Positions 35,134 to 48,000 of a stretch of DNA of 64,000 nucleotides are shown piece after piece. Location of the stretch: the NCBI GenBank assembly GCA_963931925.1, contig OZ007581.1, positions 21,419,447 to 21,483,446 of the forward strand, read 5' to 3'. Both the position numbers and the translations under genes were made by a program. The notes beneath the pieces were generated by a model. That model saw only the letters and a list, made by a program, of their open reading frames with translations. It was not told the DNA's origin and ran no database searches. Position 1 is the stretch's first letter; every line of letters begins with the position of its first letter. The stretch is from Onchidella celtica. Taxonomy: Eukaryota; Mollusca; Gastropoda; Systellommatophora; Onchidiidae.

Positions 35134-36016
35134 AATTTCATACGCTAATTATACGGCAATAAAAAAAATGTGGTCTTACTTAATGAACCACGAGACAAAT
35201 TAATTTTTTGCTTGCCTCCATCAATTCTAATAATGAGGCATGTTTAGTGCCTATTGTGAAGTATACTTTCTAGCAATATTTGTCTTAAAACATTGTACAA
35301 AAATCATGACAGAAAAGACTTCTGGTTAAAAATACAATTACATACAATAAATAGACTTTTTCCAAAAGCACACTGGCAAAAAAATCCACTGTATTTGGAA
35401 CCACAAAACATAAAAATCACATTCCCCTTAAACGTATATACGTACCAAAAAAAATTAATTTCACAAGGACCTTGGTCTTGTTAGCACGCAGAATGTTTCT
35501 TTCCTCAAATAGACACTTTCAAATTACATGTAGGCCTGTATATGCATGTATTCTTGGCAAGATATCATCACATACTCACACTTTAAAAAAGTGAACAAAC
35601 TTTGAACACCTATTTAAATTTGACCAATTCAGGCCCATAATTAGTAGCAGGGAAAAAGCACAGGATTGACATGTATACGATTACTGGAATGACAGTACAA
35701 TAGGAAATCTGTTTCAGTAAAACTGAAGTCCATGGGGGCAAAAGTGACAAATTTTGACAATCAAATTTAGAAAAGACAGAAGTCCTTCATTAATACTGAA
35801 CAAATGAAAAGAAAATAATGATATTGTTTCTACGCCAGCTGGTATTATATGGATATTACACTCTGTTTTTCCCAGACACAGTTTTTTTATTAACCATAAA
35901 CACAGCACGCAAACATGGGAAAATGCGTAATACTCTAATAGAATATGTGTACATAAAAAGGTATTCTTAGACAAAATTTCAACATAGATGCATTATACTC
36001 CTACTGGTTCAGTTTT

Positions 36017-36194
36017 TCAGGCCATCACATCAGCGTCTGACTTCTTCACATCACTGTAGTTGACAATCTGTTGTTTCGCAGGAAGTCCTAAAGGTACCAG
36101 ACCTTTTCTCTTAATCCTAGACACAGCCTGCCTGCTGCCGATCCCTGATTCTCTTCCGGTTTGGTTGCACCTGTATTTCCCTCCCATTTTTAAC
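36017..36194 (-). CDS. Possible terminal exon on minus strand, unrecognised (copy B)
   Basis: Equivalent of 14368-14545. Here the neighbouring upstream piece (36262-36420) is not separated by an LTR, so this copy keeps the ancestral layout. Confidence 0.3.
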
Positions 36195-36261
36195 CTGCAT
36201 TTCCTGGGATGCAAATAATTATTTTTAAAAAGCCCTATTCAGCCTAGCAGAACCTGCTTGA

Positions 36262-36420
36262 CACACTGTCCAGTTGCATCACAATCCTGTGAAATTTTAG
36301 TATACTTTCCGCAAGATTTGCATCTCTACTTTGTTTAAGCTTTTCCAAGTGTGCACACTTCCTGGATAGCACTGGACTCTTCATCATCATTTCCATTGCC
36401 AAACAAATCTGCAAAGGACA
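36262..36420 (-). CDS. Possible upstream exon on minus strand, unrecognised (copy B)
   Basis: Uninterrupted counterpart of 15799-15962. The site GCTTGACACACTGTCC at its left edge is the empty site of the copy A solo LTR. Confidence 0.2.
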
Positions 36421-37042
36421 TATAATGTGCCCTCCTGTGCAGGAATATTTGTATAAGATGCAACAGAATTTTGTGATTCATTCTGTTGGAGGGTGATATT
36501 ATGTTCCATCTTTAAAGATTGCCCAATGCGCTTAGATTGAAATGCGATTTGGTCTGTTACAGAATTGTGTGGACGACTCCGTGAATTTTATATTGAATAC
36601 AAATATATGGAGATAGATGAATGAATAAATAAAGTGCACAAGAATAAATACATAGGTAAATGAGTATGAAAATTAATCAATATAGATAACTAAATTAATT
36701 AAAATAAGTAAATGAATAGATCATTAAATAGTTAAACATATAAATAAAAGATAAATAGATAAGCCCTTCTATCTCTTGATTTTCTATCACGACAATCCTG
36801 AGTATCGGACTTACAAGAAGTCTTTTGACTGTCAACTGAACTCTGTGTTGTCGGCTGTTCTTGAACCCTAACTTGGGTTTAGCAGCTGACGGTTTATTAG
36901 TTCGTTGAGGGCAGATGGTCCATTTCCTTGATTAATCATGTTCTCAGTAGGCGTATAACATAAAAAGGTCTATATAATGTATCGTGGAAAAATCGAGATA
37001 TAAATTAATAAAAGGTAGACATTTTCTGTACTATAACACATA

Positions 37043-37665
37043 TCTATATGTATAATTGAGTAAAATTGGACGGTTGTACTCTAAAGCTGAAAAAACGACT
37101 GAACGTAGAGCCATGAAAAAATTACTGAAAGTAGTTCAAATACTGTAGCAATTCATTTTAAGGATGCAACAACCTTAAAAATTTTAGAAAAATAGAAAAC
37201 AAAATGGGCCGTTCGAGGTTTTCCGATTCGCCATTTTTACAGCTCAGACAGGGCCGAGTTTAGTAAGATATTTTGGTAACTCGAAACTTTCGTAATCTAA
37301 GGCTCAGGAACCGCATCACAGTCAGGCTTCAAACTTTGCACAACAGCGAAATTAACATGGGATATATTAAAAATTATAAAATGTTCAGGCTTCCACGTTT
37401 CATTTTTTTTTCGGCATCATTTAGATCTGTTTCGAGTCATGGTTCGCCATTTTAAGGTTTCGTTATCACTTCCTGCGATGTGTTCACTATCAAACACACT
37501 AACCCGTGCGCAGGGTGTCAACTCACAAAGGCAGAGACTTAATTAAAAACAAACAAACAAAAATGAAATAAACAAATAGGAATAGGCAGGTCCATAATAA
37601 CCACCCAGAACTGAAACTAATATTCAAACCGATTTATCCCGGGCAGGGCCTGGGACCTCAGCTAG
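37043..37665 (+). mobile_element. Non-autonomous Helitron in the LINE 3' UTR (copy B)
   Basis: Same element as 16579-17237: TCTATATG start at 37043, CTAG end at 37662-37665 followed by T. It is about 36 bp shorter, mainly by one internal deletion. Confidence 0.8.
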
Positions 37666-40104
37666 TAATGTATAAATGACAAAGGAATAACATTTATACG
37701 TCTTGGAATATTCACCTTTATGCAATTCAAATATGATGAGAATAATAATTACAAAAAAGAAAAAAAGAAAGATGATTTTAAATGACACGTTCCGTCATTT
37801 CTATACAGTAAAAATATCAACCTTGAATAAAGGTGGTAAGATATGAAATTACATTCATTCATGCACCGTAGGATACCAATTTTTCGCATCCGAGTTTTCG
37901 TCTTTCGTCAGTGCCTTTTTTTTATGCAGCTTTTGTTTTTTTTTCACTCACATTGTTCTAATTTCATTTACTTATTCATGCCTTAAACTGCACCATTGTT
38001 TGGTTGTTTATTTTATCCCTCAAACACTTTAAAAAAGTGAACAAACTTTGAACACTGAAATAGTTTTTCTTAAATGACATTGAAAGTATAACAGAGATAT
38101 AAGATCTTGGCTTTTTCCGAATTTAAATTTGCTTATACACATTTTTAAAATTAAAATAAGAAGATTCATCTCGTCTAGCATTGTTTGTTCCTTCTTCATT
38201 ATGCCTAGCAAAGATGTCTGTTTGGCAAGCATTGTTTGGTCTATGTCTTGCTCCTTCTTTGTTATGCCTAGCAAGATGTCTGTTATTTTCAGTTCTATCT
38301 TTCTTTCTTATGCATTAATTTTTCGTACAACTTCATTCCAGATGGGTCACAAAAAAGTGTTCAATGTAATCCTTCTTCTTACAGTTGCAATGTGAACACT
38401 GTCTCTAAGATTCATTTTATCGAGAAGTATGGACGTTGTATAAATATTATGTAGAACTTTTAATCCGCTTTCTGAGCATATATTTTTCGCCATTGTCCAG
38501 TACTGTTCGATGATTTCTATTTTGAGTTTCCTTCTCCAAAATGCCAGAATATGCGGTGGAGTGTATTCTTCTTCTTCAATAAGTTTCCGTATGTGCTGTG
38601 ATCTTATTTTTGTGTTATTTATATTCAAATTTTTAAAGACGATAGTATTATGTGGGAGATTTTTTTCCATTTATTTATCTGCAAATTTCGAAAATTCTAT
38701 TCAAAAATTAATGACGCGCTCTTCCCAAGTTTTTCCTATATCTGTTCCCATGTGGGGAAAGTTCTATTGACTAGCAGGTCATCTACATAACTGATACCTG
38801 CTGATGCCCAACTCAGTTATGCCATAAATATGTACTTACTTGCTCTCGAACTAGATTTTTAGTATTGTTGTGTCTTAACCAAGTTGTAATTACTTTTTTT
38901 CCAAAAATTAGATGGTATGTTGTCCTGTATTGCCACGTCGTTCTCGGATTTGACATTTACTTTAAAAATATTAATACCATAGAGCCTTTTTAGGAAAAAG
39001 GCTGGCAGATTTTTCCAATCTGCACCTCCGCCTTGGCCCAGCCCTATTGCCCATTCAATAAAGAAACTGTCTTCCAGGTTTTTCAAGTTTATCATTTTTA
39101 AAACTCTTTTGTCTTCCGATGTGCACATTGTGTTTCGTTTTATCTTTTCGTTTGTAAACTTGCTCCGCCAAATATAGCTGAAGATTTTGCGATTTAGTTG
39201 GCTGAGGATAGTGTCCGGCATTCCGATTCCTGGCATAGTATAAACACATTGGGATATGAGAAAGGTTTTGGCTATGAGAATGTTGCCCTGGATGGATAAG
39301 TCTCTTTTTGCCCATAAGTGTATCTATCAATCTTAGTTATATTTTTCCAATTTTCTTCTATGTCTCCGGCTGAAGCACCGGTCTGGAATGTTTTGTTTAG
39401 CTATCTGAATACCTTGGGTATTGAATTTTAAGCAAGTAGTTCTACTTAATGGCATAATGCTTGATTTGTGCAGATTCAGAACTAATCCTGAAAAGCATGA
39501 GAATGTTTATATTTTGGCTAAGACTTCCCTAAAATCTATTTCATTATTCAGTAAAAGCGTCGTATCATCCGCGTACTGTAAAATATTTTTGCCCTATGAC
39601 TGCCTGGAATTGGAGTCCTTTTATTTTTTTTGTCTGTTTAATGTTTCGTGCCTTCAGAGACGACACTGGGCAGACTTGCCTGATGCCTTGTTCTAAGCTA
39701 TAGTCAGCCAGCCTCCATTATTGATGCAGCATTTTGAAACCAAAGGTCTTTAATGCATAAAAAAGATACTCGTGTGAGATTCTATCGAAGCATTTGCTGT
39801 AAATTTGCTAGCAAGTATCCTGTCTCTTTATTTTGTTCTGCATATTCTATATGTCATCACACCGTCGGAGTAAATATGCTGCGCTACGACCTTTCATAAA
39901 CCCAAAATGGTATTCTGAAATCAGTGACGGGAGCACTTGCAGTCTATGCTAATATAATTTTATAGTCTACATTTGTGACTGATATTGGTCTCCAGTTTTC
40001 TAAAGCAGTATTTGGTAGATTTTTACCTTTATGCATTAATGTCATAACACTTATTTTTTGTGAGCGGGCCAAAGTTCCTTGTTTTTATTCATAGTAGTTT
40101 GAAA

Positions 40105-40728
40105 ACAGCCCCCTGCGCTGCTGACAGCCGAATGCTCCGCAGACCGGATTCTGGCGTGGAGATCTTCAGGAGAGAATGCGTCGCTGTTTCGGGCTCTACC
40201 TCTCTACAGCTATTTTAATGACGCACCGAGCCCCCTCACTGATGTGAGGTCTCCTTGCCAGTTCGACTGTGTGCCTCTACTGTCAACCGTCAGGACTCAT
40301 TCCAGGTGGTATCCTCTCTCTTCAACCAGATCCAATGGCTTGCTCTTTCTACGGTCTTTTGTAGATCTTTCTTTGGGCCAAGTCCAGCCACTCTCATCCA
40401 CCTGCTGACGCTGTCTGCAAATGAAGCCTCTACACCCGACCTCGACTGGGAAATGCGATACCTTCCAATCCGCCTCCGCGCACTCTTCGACAAGAGCTTC
40501 GTAGCGGCTGTCCTTCCTCTCGTGTGCTGCCTTGATAATAAGGCACCGTCAGCTCTACCAGATGTACCTCTTTCTCTCCTTCGCTCCATAACACCAGGTC
40601 AGGCTTCTTTGTTGTTGGAATGGGAAAAAATTTCTTGCTGCCTTCTAGATCTGCAGACACTTCCCATTGGCCATCACTTTCGTCAGCAGGGGCTTTGCTT
40701 GTCTTCTCTCTTTCAGGCATCCCTGGAT
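40105..40728 (-). mobile_element. Retroelement C-terminal fragment with PD-(D/E)XK-like nuclease motif, inserted in the LINE
   Basis: Minus-strand frames encode KKPDLVLWSEGEKEVHLVELTVPY, then after a frame change ADSVSRWMRVAGLGPKK and ASHWIWLKREDTTW before a stop at 40290. The pattern PDLV...VELTVP followed by a C-terminal helical tail is the restriction-like nuclease fold signature seen at the C-terminus of some invertebrate retroelement proteins. It lies between the LINE's linker and RT codons (RT resumes below 40100), so it is a nested insertion. The family is uncertain. Confidence 0.5.
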
Positions 40729-41780
40729 ATTAAGTCAAATTATACTTCATTCCAGGAGATTTCGTAAAATTCTGTTGTTAAACCATCAATTCCCGGAGCC
40801 GAATTACTTGTTCCCAGATACTACTTTCTTTCTCGTTTAATCTTGGTATTGACATGTCGGCATAGAATGCATTTACTTGCTGTGCACAGTATGCATCTCT
40901 TTTCTTATAGAGTTCAGAGAAATAGTGAATTTCGCTTGGAATCCCCTGTTGAGTGCTGACAATTCCATTATCGGTTTGCAGGTTTTAAATTTCGCCTCTT
41001 TCGAGCTTTCTCTATGCCTTCAATCCATTTGACGTTCGCTCTGATGGCTGCGCCGTTTTTTTCTGCCAAACTAATGATTTCTACTTTCGTTTTCCCAATC
41101 TTTTGAAGTATTCTTGTGGCTAAAGCTAACATTTTCTCCAGATCATTAAATGTTTGTTCTAAACGTCTTTTGCGATCGTTTTTTTCTGTGGCCTTCCTTT
41201 TATTACCCAGTATAGCTTTTCCTTTTATTTTAACTTTCATTGTTTCCCACCTGTCATGACGATTTAATGCCTGAAGCTTCTCTACAATATAAGTTTTCAT
41301 TTGCTGTATGAAATCCACATCCCTTAACATGTTGTTATTGAACTTTTAATAGGATGGAAACCTTGAATTTTGACATTTCCCAGTAAAAGACGACCATTCT
41401 GTGGTCTGTAATTAGTACCGATAATATCTTGGCATTTGTTACTTTCGAAATTAATTCATTTTCAAAAATATAATCTAGTCTACGTGCTGCAAATGGCATG
41501 TTCCGTTTCCATGTACATTCTTTAGCCATGGGATTAAATATTCTCCAAGTTTCTATGAGAAACAAACTGGTTAAAAGCTGAAACTGTGCGGATCCCCTGC
41601 GATAATATCTTCAGAGTTGTTAATCACTATATTAAAATCGCCAGCGAAGACAGTATATATATGGGCTTAATAAATTGATCTATCACATCATCTAGATGTC
41701 TTAGAAATTTTGTCTTGGACAATTTGCTATCAACAGGTTCACTAAATATCATAAAAACCACAGAAAAACTGTGGGGCGAC

Positions 41781-42110
41781 AGAGGGTCAAAATTGCACAA
41801 AAAGAAAAGGTTTGTATATTGCAAAACACCGCGTGAGAAATAAAACCCATACAATACAAAGCAAACTAAAGAGAAGACAGAAATTACAAAAAATATTCGG
41901 CTTTCGCCTTTTTCAAGTGAAAAAAAAACAAAAAACAATAAAAGACTTCAACAGTAACGAACTTCGAGTTCCTGCTTCGTTAGCAGCACCAAAATCTACA
42001 AACAAAGCGCAAACTACTTCCTTCTACACACTCCAAACCAGCCAAAAGTAAGAAAACGGAAGACAAAGAAAGGTTAGACATGCCTGCCATAGTCTATGAT
42101 GCCATTGATG
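41781..42110. other. Dispersed repeat and lysine-rich open frame, unrecognised
   Basis: 41785-41855 is the inverted match to 5800-5870. An open plus frame (41812-42051) encodes a Lys/Arg-rich stretch (SKLKRRQKLQKIFG, VKKKQKTIKDFN) of unknown origin. Confidence 0.3.
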
Positions 42111-42203
42111 AGAATGGCGAGCTTATGTGCGCTTTGACACAGATGTCTCATTTACAGAATTGGCCGGGAAATTGGACCACAAGAATGAGAACTTACTGAA
42201 GCC
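42111..42203 (+). pseudogene. Coding-like segment left of the LTR element insertion
   Basis: The plus frame (DTDVSFTELAGKLDHK...) is open up to the 5' target duplication AAGCC and its frame continues at 49967 on the far side of the LTR element. The identity of the protein is unknown; it could be a host exon or part of another element. Confidence 0.35.
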
Positions 42204-43123
42204 TGTCACGAGTGGAGTGAGTGCAATTAAGGGGATTGCTACAGAGCGGGTGTAGAATAAGAAGAGCTCACGACAGACGGATAGGAAAAGACGTGAAAGG
42301 GGAAGAGTAAAAATAACTCATGCAGACAAGTGGGAAAAGCGTGCGTGTATGAGTGGTGTGGAAGTCTGAATGAGGCGAAAGCGCTGGATTACTATCACTG
42401 CAAGTTAGAAGGTCCTAGGGATTGGACCTGTGAATAAAAGCCCATCGGGCGGACATAAAGGGAAGCAGTCGAGAAGACTAGTGAGAGTCTTTCCAGTTAT
42501 GACTGGTGTCGGGGACGGGCCGCAGAGCCACCTCGATGAGCACAGGGGATAGGCCAGCATAGGGCCGGAGGCCACACATAGGCCAGAAGTGAGGCTGTCA
42601 GTGCAGGACAGTAGAGGCACATAAAGTCGTGGCAGTCAGGCCACGGACAGGGACGTAGATATGAGAGTGAATGAGATACTATATTGTTGCCATGTTGATA
42701 GGCTAGTGAACTGATATTATGTTGTTGCCATGTTGATGGCTATGGAAATAATAATGTGTTATTGCCCTGCGGAGGTGCTAGGGGAGTGCTAAGGTGTATG
42801 ACAATAGGAAGGTGATATTGAGAGACTGCGGTGCCAGTGAATCATTAATGTACTATTAAGACCCCGAGGGCAGAGGCTGAGGCCGAAGTGCCTTTAGGAG
42901 TAACTACCGGATTGTGGATCCGAGGGAGCGTGTGTGTGAGAATAAGGCCGTTGTACGGCAGTCATTTCAATAATATAATATATGTAATTGCGCTATTATA
43001 TGTATAATTATGTTTAATAAATGTGTGAGTCTGATGGGTTGTTTTGTTAAGTGTTAAACTTGTTTGTTCGTGATTGTCGTCCTGTCATAAACTATTACAT
43101 TTCCCAGTCTGGGATTTGTGACA
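42204..43123 (+). repeat. 5' LTR
   Basis: Starts TGTCACGAG, ends TTTGTGACA. A TATA-like ATAAAAG is at 42434-42440 and AATAAA at 43016-43021, giving a plausible short U3, long R and ~80 bp U5. The site of the solo-LTR intron-like segment is 42505/42506. Confidence 0.93.
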
Positions 43124-43124
43124 T

Positions 43125-43138
43125 TGGGGGCTCGTCCA
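43125..43138 (+). other. Primer-binding site, tRNA-Pro type
   Basis: TGGGGGCTCGTCC begins one base after the LTR end and is the well-known start of tRNA-Pro-complementary primer sites. Confidence 0.85.
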
Positions 43139-44055
43139 TTGTGACTCGTCCATTTTCGTAATATTTAGTTGTAGTTATTTAGTAGTAGGTATTTGTGCTG
43201 TCTTGTTCGTTGGATGAATGGACATTTCATGATATGATTTATGTATATTGATGAATATGTATTGATACATGTATTGCTATGAATAGGTATTAATGTGTAT
43301 TTAAACTTTCCAGAGTGTGTGCGTGCAGCCTGAGGAGACAAGCAGCCAGAGCTCCGATTAAAGGGAGGAGTTTTACTCAAAATTTCAAAAGTTAAGTGAA
43401 AGTCAAAATTTTTGTGCCCTGGATTTTGGGCTGTTCCTTTAATCTGTCTTTTTCCCTGTTTTTGCTGTTTTTGTTGTCGTTATAGGTTATACGGGCGGTG
43501 GCGCGGGTTTGCTGTGTTGAACTTAGTTTATCCTTTTAAAAAAGGTGTGGTAAACTTTGGAACGTCGTTCATCACAGTGAACAGTTCTATAGGGACCTGT
43601 ATTTTTGTTTAGTTGTATCGTCGATATCTTCTCTGTTCCGCAGGAAGACGTATTCTCTTGTCCCTCTTTCTACCTATCTATAGATACGTTCTTTTTTTTC
43701 AGACTCTGTTCTTGTTCGTACCTTGTAGTATAATCGGCGTAGTAGGTTGCATTTTTTTTTCCATTATATTTTCTTTTTTAGGTCTTTGTCCTAGTCTGGT
43801 TCGTTGTCCTTGACGTACTTGTGGTCCTTCTACTGTATTTCTTCATTCTTGTCGTTTCTATTTTCTTTTATAATTAATAGTGCATACATTTTATAGATAT
43901 AGAATTAGTTGTGCTGTAAAGGTAAATTTCTGAATTGTATTCTGAACTGGGTATTGTTATATCTGGTGTGATCTCAGGTCTCTGGTCGTATCGTTAGTGA
44001 TCATACCGACAGGTTGGTCGTCTTATAATAGATACCATAACCATAAATCTGTGAA
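43139..44055 (+). other. Untranslated leader of the LTR element
   Basis: About 900 bp of T-rich sequence between the primer site and gag; short open frames only. Confidence 0.6.
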
Positions 44056-45072
44056 ATGGCGGAACTCCAACAACTAATGAAGTTGGGTAAGGAACTTGGC
44101 CTGGAGGGAGAGGAGCTACGCGGCTGGATTAAAGAACAGCAGGCAGAAATGCGCGATGAGCGTGCTAAGGATAGAGAGCGAGAAAAAGAGGCTCAGGTAA
44201 AGGAGTTAGAGGCTAAGCAACAGGAAAGAGAGGCTAAGGCTCAGGAGCAGGAGAGGGAGTTAAAGTTAAGGGAGATAGAAGCTAGGGATAACCAACAGGA
44301 GAGAGAGACGCGCATGAGAATCGCGGAGTTGGAAAGCCAAAAGAATGCGCCAACGGAAGCAGTTGAGCGGCAGGTACACAATAAAGGTGGTGTTAGGATT
44401 AAGCTCCCTACGTTCGACGACCGGAAGGACGACATAGACGCCTTCCTTTACAGGTTCGAACTGAACGCACAATTGCAATGGGGGGAAAATAAGGAATTAT
44501 GGGCCACGTACCTGGCGTCTCTATTGCAGGGGCGAGCGTTAACCTACTTTAAAGAGCTACAGCGCGAAGACGTGCAAGATTATGATAAGCTGAAGGCTTT
44601 GCTGCTTCGCCGATTTGCGCGTACCGAGGAATATTTCCGGGAGCAGTTTAGGCGAGCACGTGCGGATACCAGGGAGGACTTTGCTGCCTTCGTCGCGAGA
44701 CTAACGGAGTATTTCGCGAACTGGGTAGACTTGGCGCATGTGGGCACGGATTTCGCTAAAATGAAAGACTTAATGATCCGGGACCAGCTGTACGCGTCGT
44801 GCCACAAAGATCTGGTGGCTTTCCTGAAAGAGAACGAACCCGCGACGGTGCAGGAGGCGTCTAAGTTGGCGGAGGCATACCGTACGGCGCATCCGTCCAA
44901 ACCGGTCGCCAGGGCGTACGTCCAAGATGCTGGGTACGTCGCCGTTGTCGAGGGGTCGCCGGCAGGACTCAGGGACAGGTCGCGTCATCGTGGTGCCTAT
45001 AGTGGGCAAGCCCAGGGGCAGCATAGGGGCTATCACCAATCACCGGCATATGGATCCGGTAAGTTTGACTAA
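44056..45072 (+). CDS. gag: Gag of the Gmr1-like element
   Basis: 338 codons. Residues ~25-100 are a highly charged Glu/Arg/Gln-rich coiled coil. Residues ~112-190 resemble a retrotransposon capsid N-terminal domain (RIKLPTFDDRKDDIDAF, LQGRALTYFKEL). Residues ~194-278 (EQFRRARADTREDFAAF, MKDLMIRDQLYASC, FLKENEPATVQEASKLAE) have the pattern of the vertebrate SCAN domain, which is known to derive from a Gmr1-like capsid. The first ATG after the leader is used as start. It has no zinc knuckles itself; they lie in the overlapping pol frame. Structural protein forming the particle. Confidence 0.9.
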   Translation: MAELQQLMKLGKELGLEGEELRGWIKEQQAEMRDERAKDREREKEAQVKELEAKQQEREAKAQEQERELKLREIEARDNQQERETRMRIAELESQKNAPTEAVERQVHNKGGVRIKLPTFDDRKDDIDAFLYRFELNAQLQWGENKELWATYLASLLQGRALTYFKELQREDVQDYDKLKALLLRRFARTEEYFREQFRRARADTREDFAAFVARLTEYFANWVDLAHVGTDFAKMKDLMIRDQLYASCHKDLVAFLKENEPATVQEASKLAEAYRTAHPSKPVARAYVQDAGYVAVVEGSPAGLRDRSRHRGAYSGQAQGQHRGYHQSPAYGSGKFD

Positions 45073-48000
45073 TGGCCGGGGGCGAGTTGTGACCTTTGCC
45101 GATGACCGACGGCATAGGGACTCTAGTTCCGGTCGCGAGGGGTCACGGGGACCCAGGCCTAGGGCAGCACAGGGAGCGGACTTTTGGACTTGCGGACGCG
45201 TGGGTCACTTTTCGCGCGAGTGTAGGGCCGCGAAGTGTTGGAACTGCGGAAGAGCAGATCACATCAGCGTGAACTGCCCTGCAGGTAGGATAGCGGCGAA
45301 CGCGGACAGTAGCTCCAGTCCATGTTCCCCAAATAAATTTCATCATGCGGCTGCGTGCGTTACATCGGACAACGGAGGCGGACAGTATTCTAAGTGTCCC
45401 AGTTGTGAGAAGTTATTATCTTCCGGTGTTTTACCTTGTGGGAGAAAGATCCCCGTTATAAATTCATGTCATACAGGAGGTGGTCTTAGGGTTTATCCGG
45501 GGTTTGTTGTGGACGAACCGGTCTCGGTTTTACGAGATACAGGATCTACCGTTGTGGGAGTGCATAGGGACTGCATTCGGGATTCACAGCTTACAGGTGA
45601 GACTGTCCCGTGCATCCAATTTTCGGGGGCCATTGAGAAATTACCCATGGCAAAAATAATGATAGATACACCTTTCCTTAGCGGGGAAGTCGAAGCAGTC
45701 GTTGGTTGTTTTCCAGGCGCCCAGCTCATCATTGGGAATGTATCACGGGTAGTTTCCCCTTCCGTTGAGAACGTGCAAGCATGGTCCCAATCAAAAGGTA
45801 TTGACTTTTGCGCCGCGGTCGAAACACGGCGACGGGTAGCTGATAAAGATAAGATTAGACCTTTCGCTACGCCAGCGGTCAACCTAGATATCACGCCAGA
45901 GCGCTTGGCGAGATTACAAAGGGAGGACCCATCATTAAACCCATGTTTTGGGGAAGCGCGAACCGAGAAAACGAGGAGATATAAGAACGGGTCGTCCTCC
46001 TTTATTGTTCAGGCGGGCATTCTGTTCCGTAAGTACGTAACGGTGTCCTCCACTTTAAAGCAGGTCGTTGTGCCAGCGTTGCTGATCGCAACAGTATTGC
46101 ATTTGGCACATGATGTCCCATTAGCGGGTCATATGGGGATAGCTAGAACCAAAGAAAGGGTTCTTAAAAATTTTTACTGGCCATCGATCCACAGAGATGT
46201 GCAGGTCTATTGTAAGACGTGCAGTGCGTGCCAAAAGACGACGCATAAGGGTCGTACACCCCAGGCTCCTCTTCAGAAGATCCCCTCGGTCTCGGAACCG
46301 TTTAAAAAGGTCTCGATAGACCTTGTTGGCCCCATTCACCCAGCGACCGATAGGGGGAATCGATTTTTCTTAACGGTCATATGTAATGCTACGAGATGGC
46401 CAGAGGCGGTTCCTCTGCGGACCATAACGTCTGAGGCGGTCGCGGAAGCGTTGTTTGCAATCTTCGCTAGGGTAGGAATACCAGAGCAAATTCTGTCTGA
46501 TAGGGGCGCGCAATTTACGTCGCAGATGATGAAGGAATTGTTCCGATTATTCAGTATACAACCCATCACTACCACCCCTTATCATCCGCAGGCTAATGGC
46601 ATGTGCGAGAGATTGAACTCGACGTTAAAGTCGATGCTGCGTAAGGTAGCTGCTGATCGCCCTAAAGATTGGGATAGATATATCCCTGCAGTGTTATTCG
46701 CGTACAGAGAGGTACGGCAGGAGTCAACGGGATTCTCGCCGTTCGAAATGATGTACGGTCGTAGTCCTAGGGGCCCAACTGATGTTCTTCGGGACATGAT
46801 GACGTCGCCATCATCGGGAGACGATGAGCAGATTTCGGTGTTTCAGTACCTTGTTGATTTAAGAGAAAGACTATCTTCAGCGCGCACTATAGCACAAGAA
46901 GCTTCTGGTATCGCTTCGAAAAGAGCAAAAGACTATAAAGATAGAGGGTCCAAACTGAGAATTTTTAAGCCAGGAGACAAGGTTCTGCTGTTGCTACCTA
47001 CGGACCATAATAAGTTATTGATGATATGGAAAGGCCCTTATGTTATTGAGCGAGTTGTTTCAAAGGTAGATTACGCTATCCACATTGATGGAGCGAGTAA
47101 GGTTTTCCATGTTAATATGCTACAGAGATTTTATGAGAGACCACAGTATCTGTGTGCACAGACAAGACCAAAGGAGACTGTCTTCTCTACCGCTTGTACG
47201 GGGGTCGTAGACCAGTTGGACTGTGACGTAAGCGACACCGAGGCGCAGGAGGAGTTACAAATTCAATTGCCGGAGTTAACTCCGACACAAGGTTACAGGG
47301 ACGTAAAAATTAACCCTGACCTTACGAGTTCAAGGAGTAGGGAACTTGAGACCCTGTTAGCGTCATTTCCGGATGTTGTTACGGATTTGCCGGGTAGCAC
47401 TACGGTGATCCAGCACCAAATAAAGTTGACTTCGGATAAGCCAGTATTTCTTAGACCGTATCCGTTGCCTTTTTCTTCGAGAGATAGAGTCATAAAGGAA
47501 GTTGAGTCAATGTTGAAGTTAGATGTGATAGAACCATCAACATCGCCGTATTCATCACCCATCGTCCTCGTGAAAAAACTTGATGGATCGGTGCGGTTCT
47601 GTATTGATTTTCGAAGATTGAACACTATTACGGTAGGCGATAGGGAGCCTATTCCGTTCCAGGAGGAATTAATAGCTTCATTGGCCGGGTCCACGTGGTT
47701 TTCCAAGATAGATTTGACGAAAGGGTATTGGGAAATCCCGCTTACTGAGGAGTCTAAACAATACACGGCGTTCCAAACGCCCATTGGATTATTCCAATTT
47801 AAGGTCATGCCATTTGGGTTGGTAAACGCGCCAGCGACGTTTGCACGATTAATGAGATTAGTGTTGAAGGACATACCTAATGTCGTGTCATTCTTTGATG
47901 ATATAGCATGCCATACGTCGACATGGTCTGATCATATTCAGACACTAACAGTAATTTTTCAACGATTACGTCATTTTGGGTTAACTGCTAAACCCGCAAA

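Larger units (their letters stand above)
36534..41780 (-). mobile_element. Long L1/Tx1-like LINE, decayed, with two nested insertions
   Basis: Reading minus from 41780: endonuclease (FSEPVDSKLSKTKF, GDFNIVINNSEDI near 41630, ARRLDYIFENELIS with ITDHRMVVF near 41400), a charged linker (40968-41330), RT start (ENWRPISVTNVD near 39970) and palm remnants to about 39400, then the post-RT region (LNRKIFSYIWRSK, MINLKNLEDSFFIEWA, FPTWEQI, RSQHIRKL) and 3' UTR. Many stops and frameshifts make it non-functional. It is interrupted by a Helitron (37043-37665) and a nuclease-like fragment (about 40105-40728). From 38650 down it is the twin of 16071-18375. Confidence 0.8.

Noticed and set aside
40255-40767. 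170-codon plus-strand open frame
   Set aside because: The opposite strand encodes the recognisable nuclease-like protein; this is its shadow.
44241-44900. Several minus-strand open frames inside gag, and similar ones inside pol (45143-47874)
   Set aside because: Shadows of the plus-strand gag and pol frames, which carry all recognisable domains.
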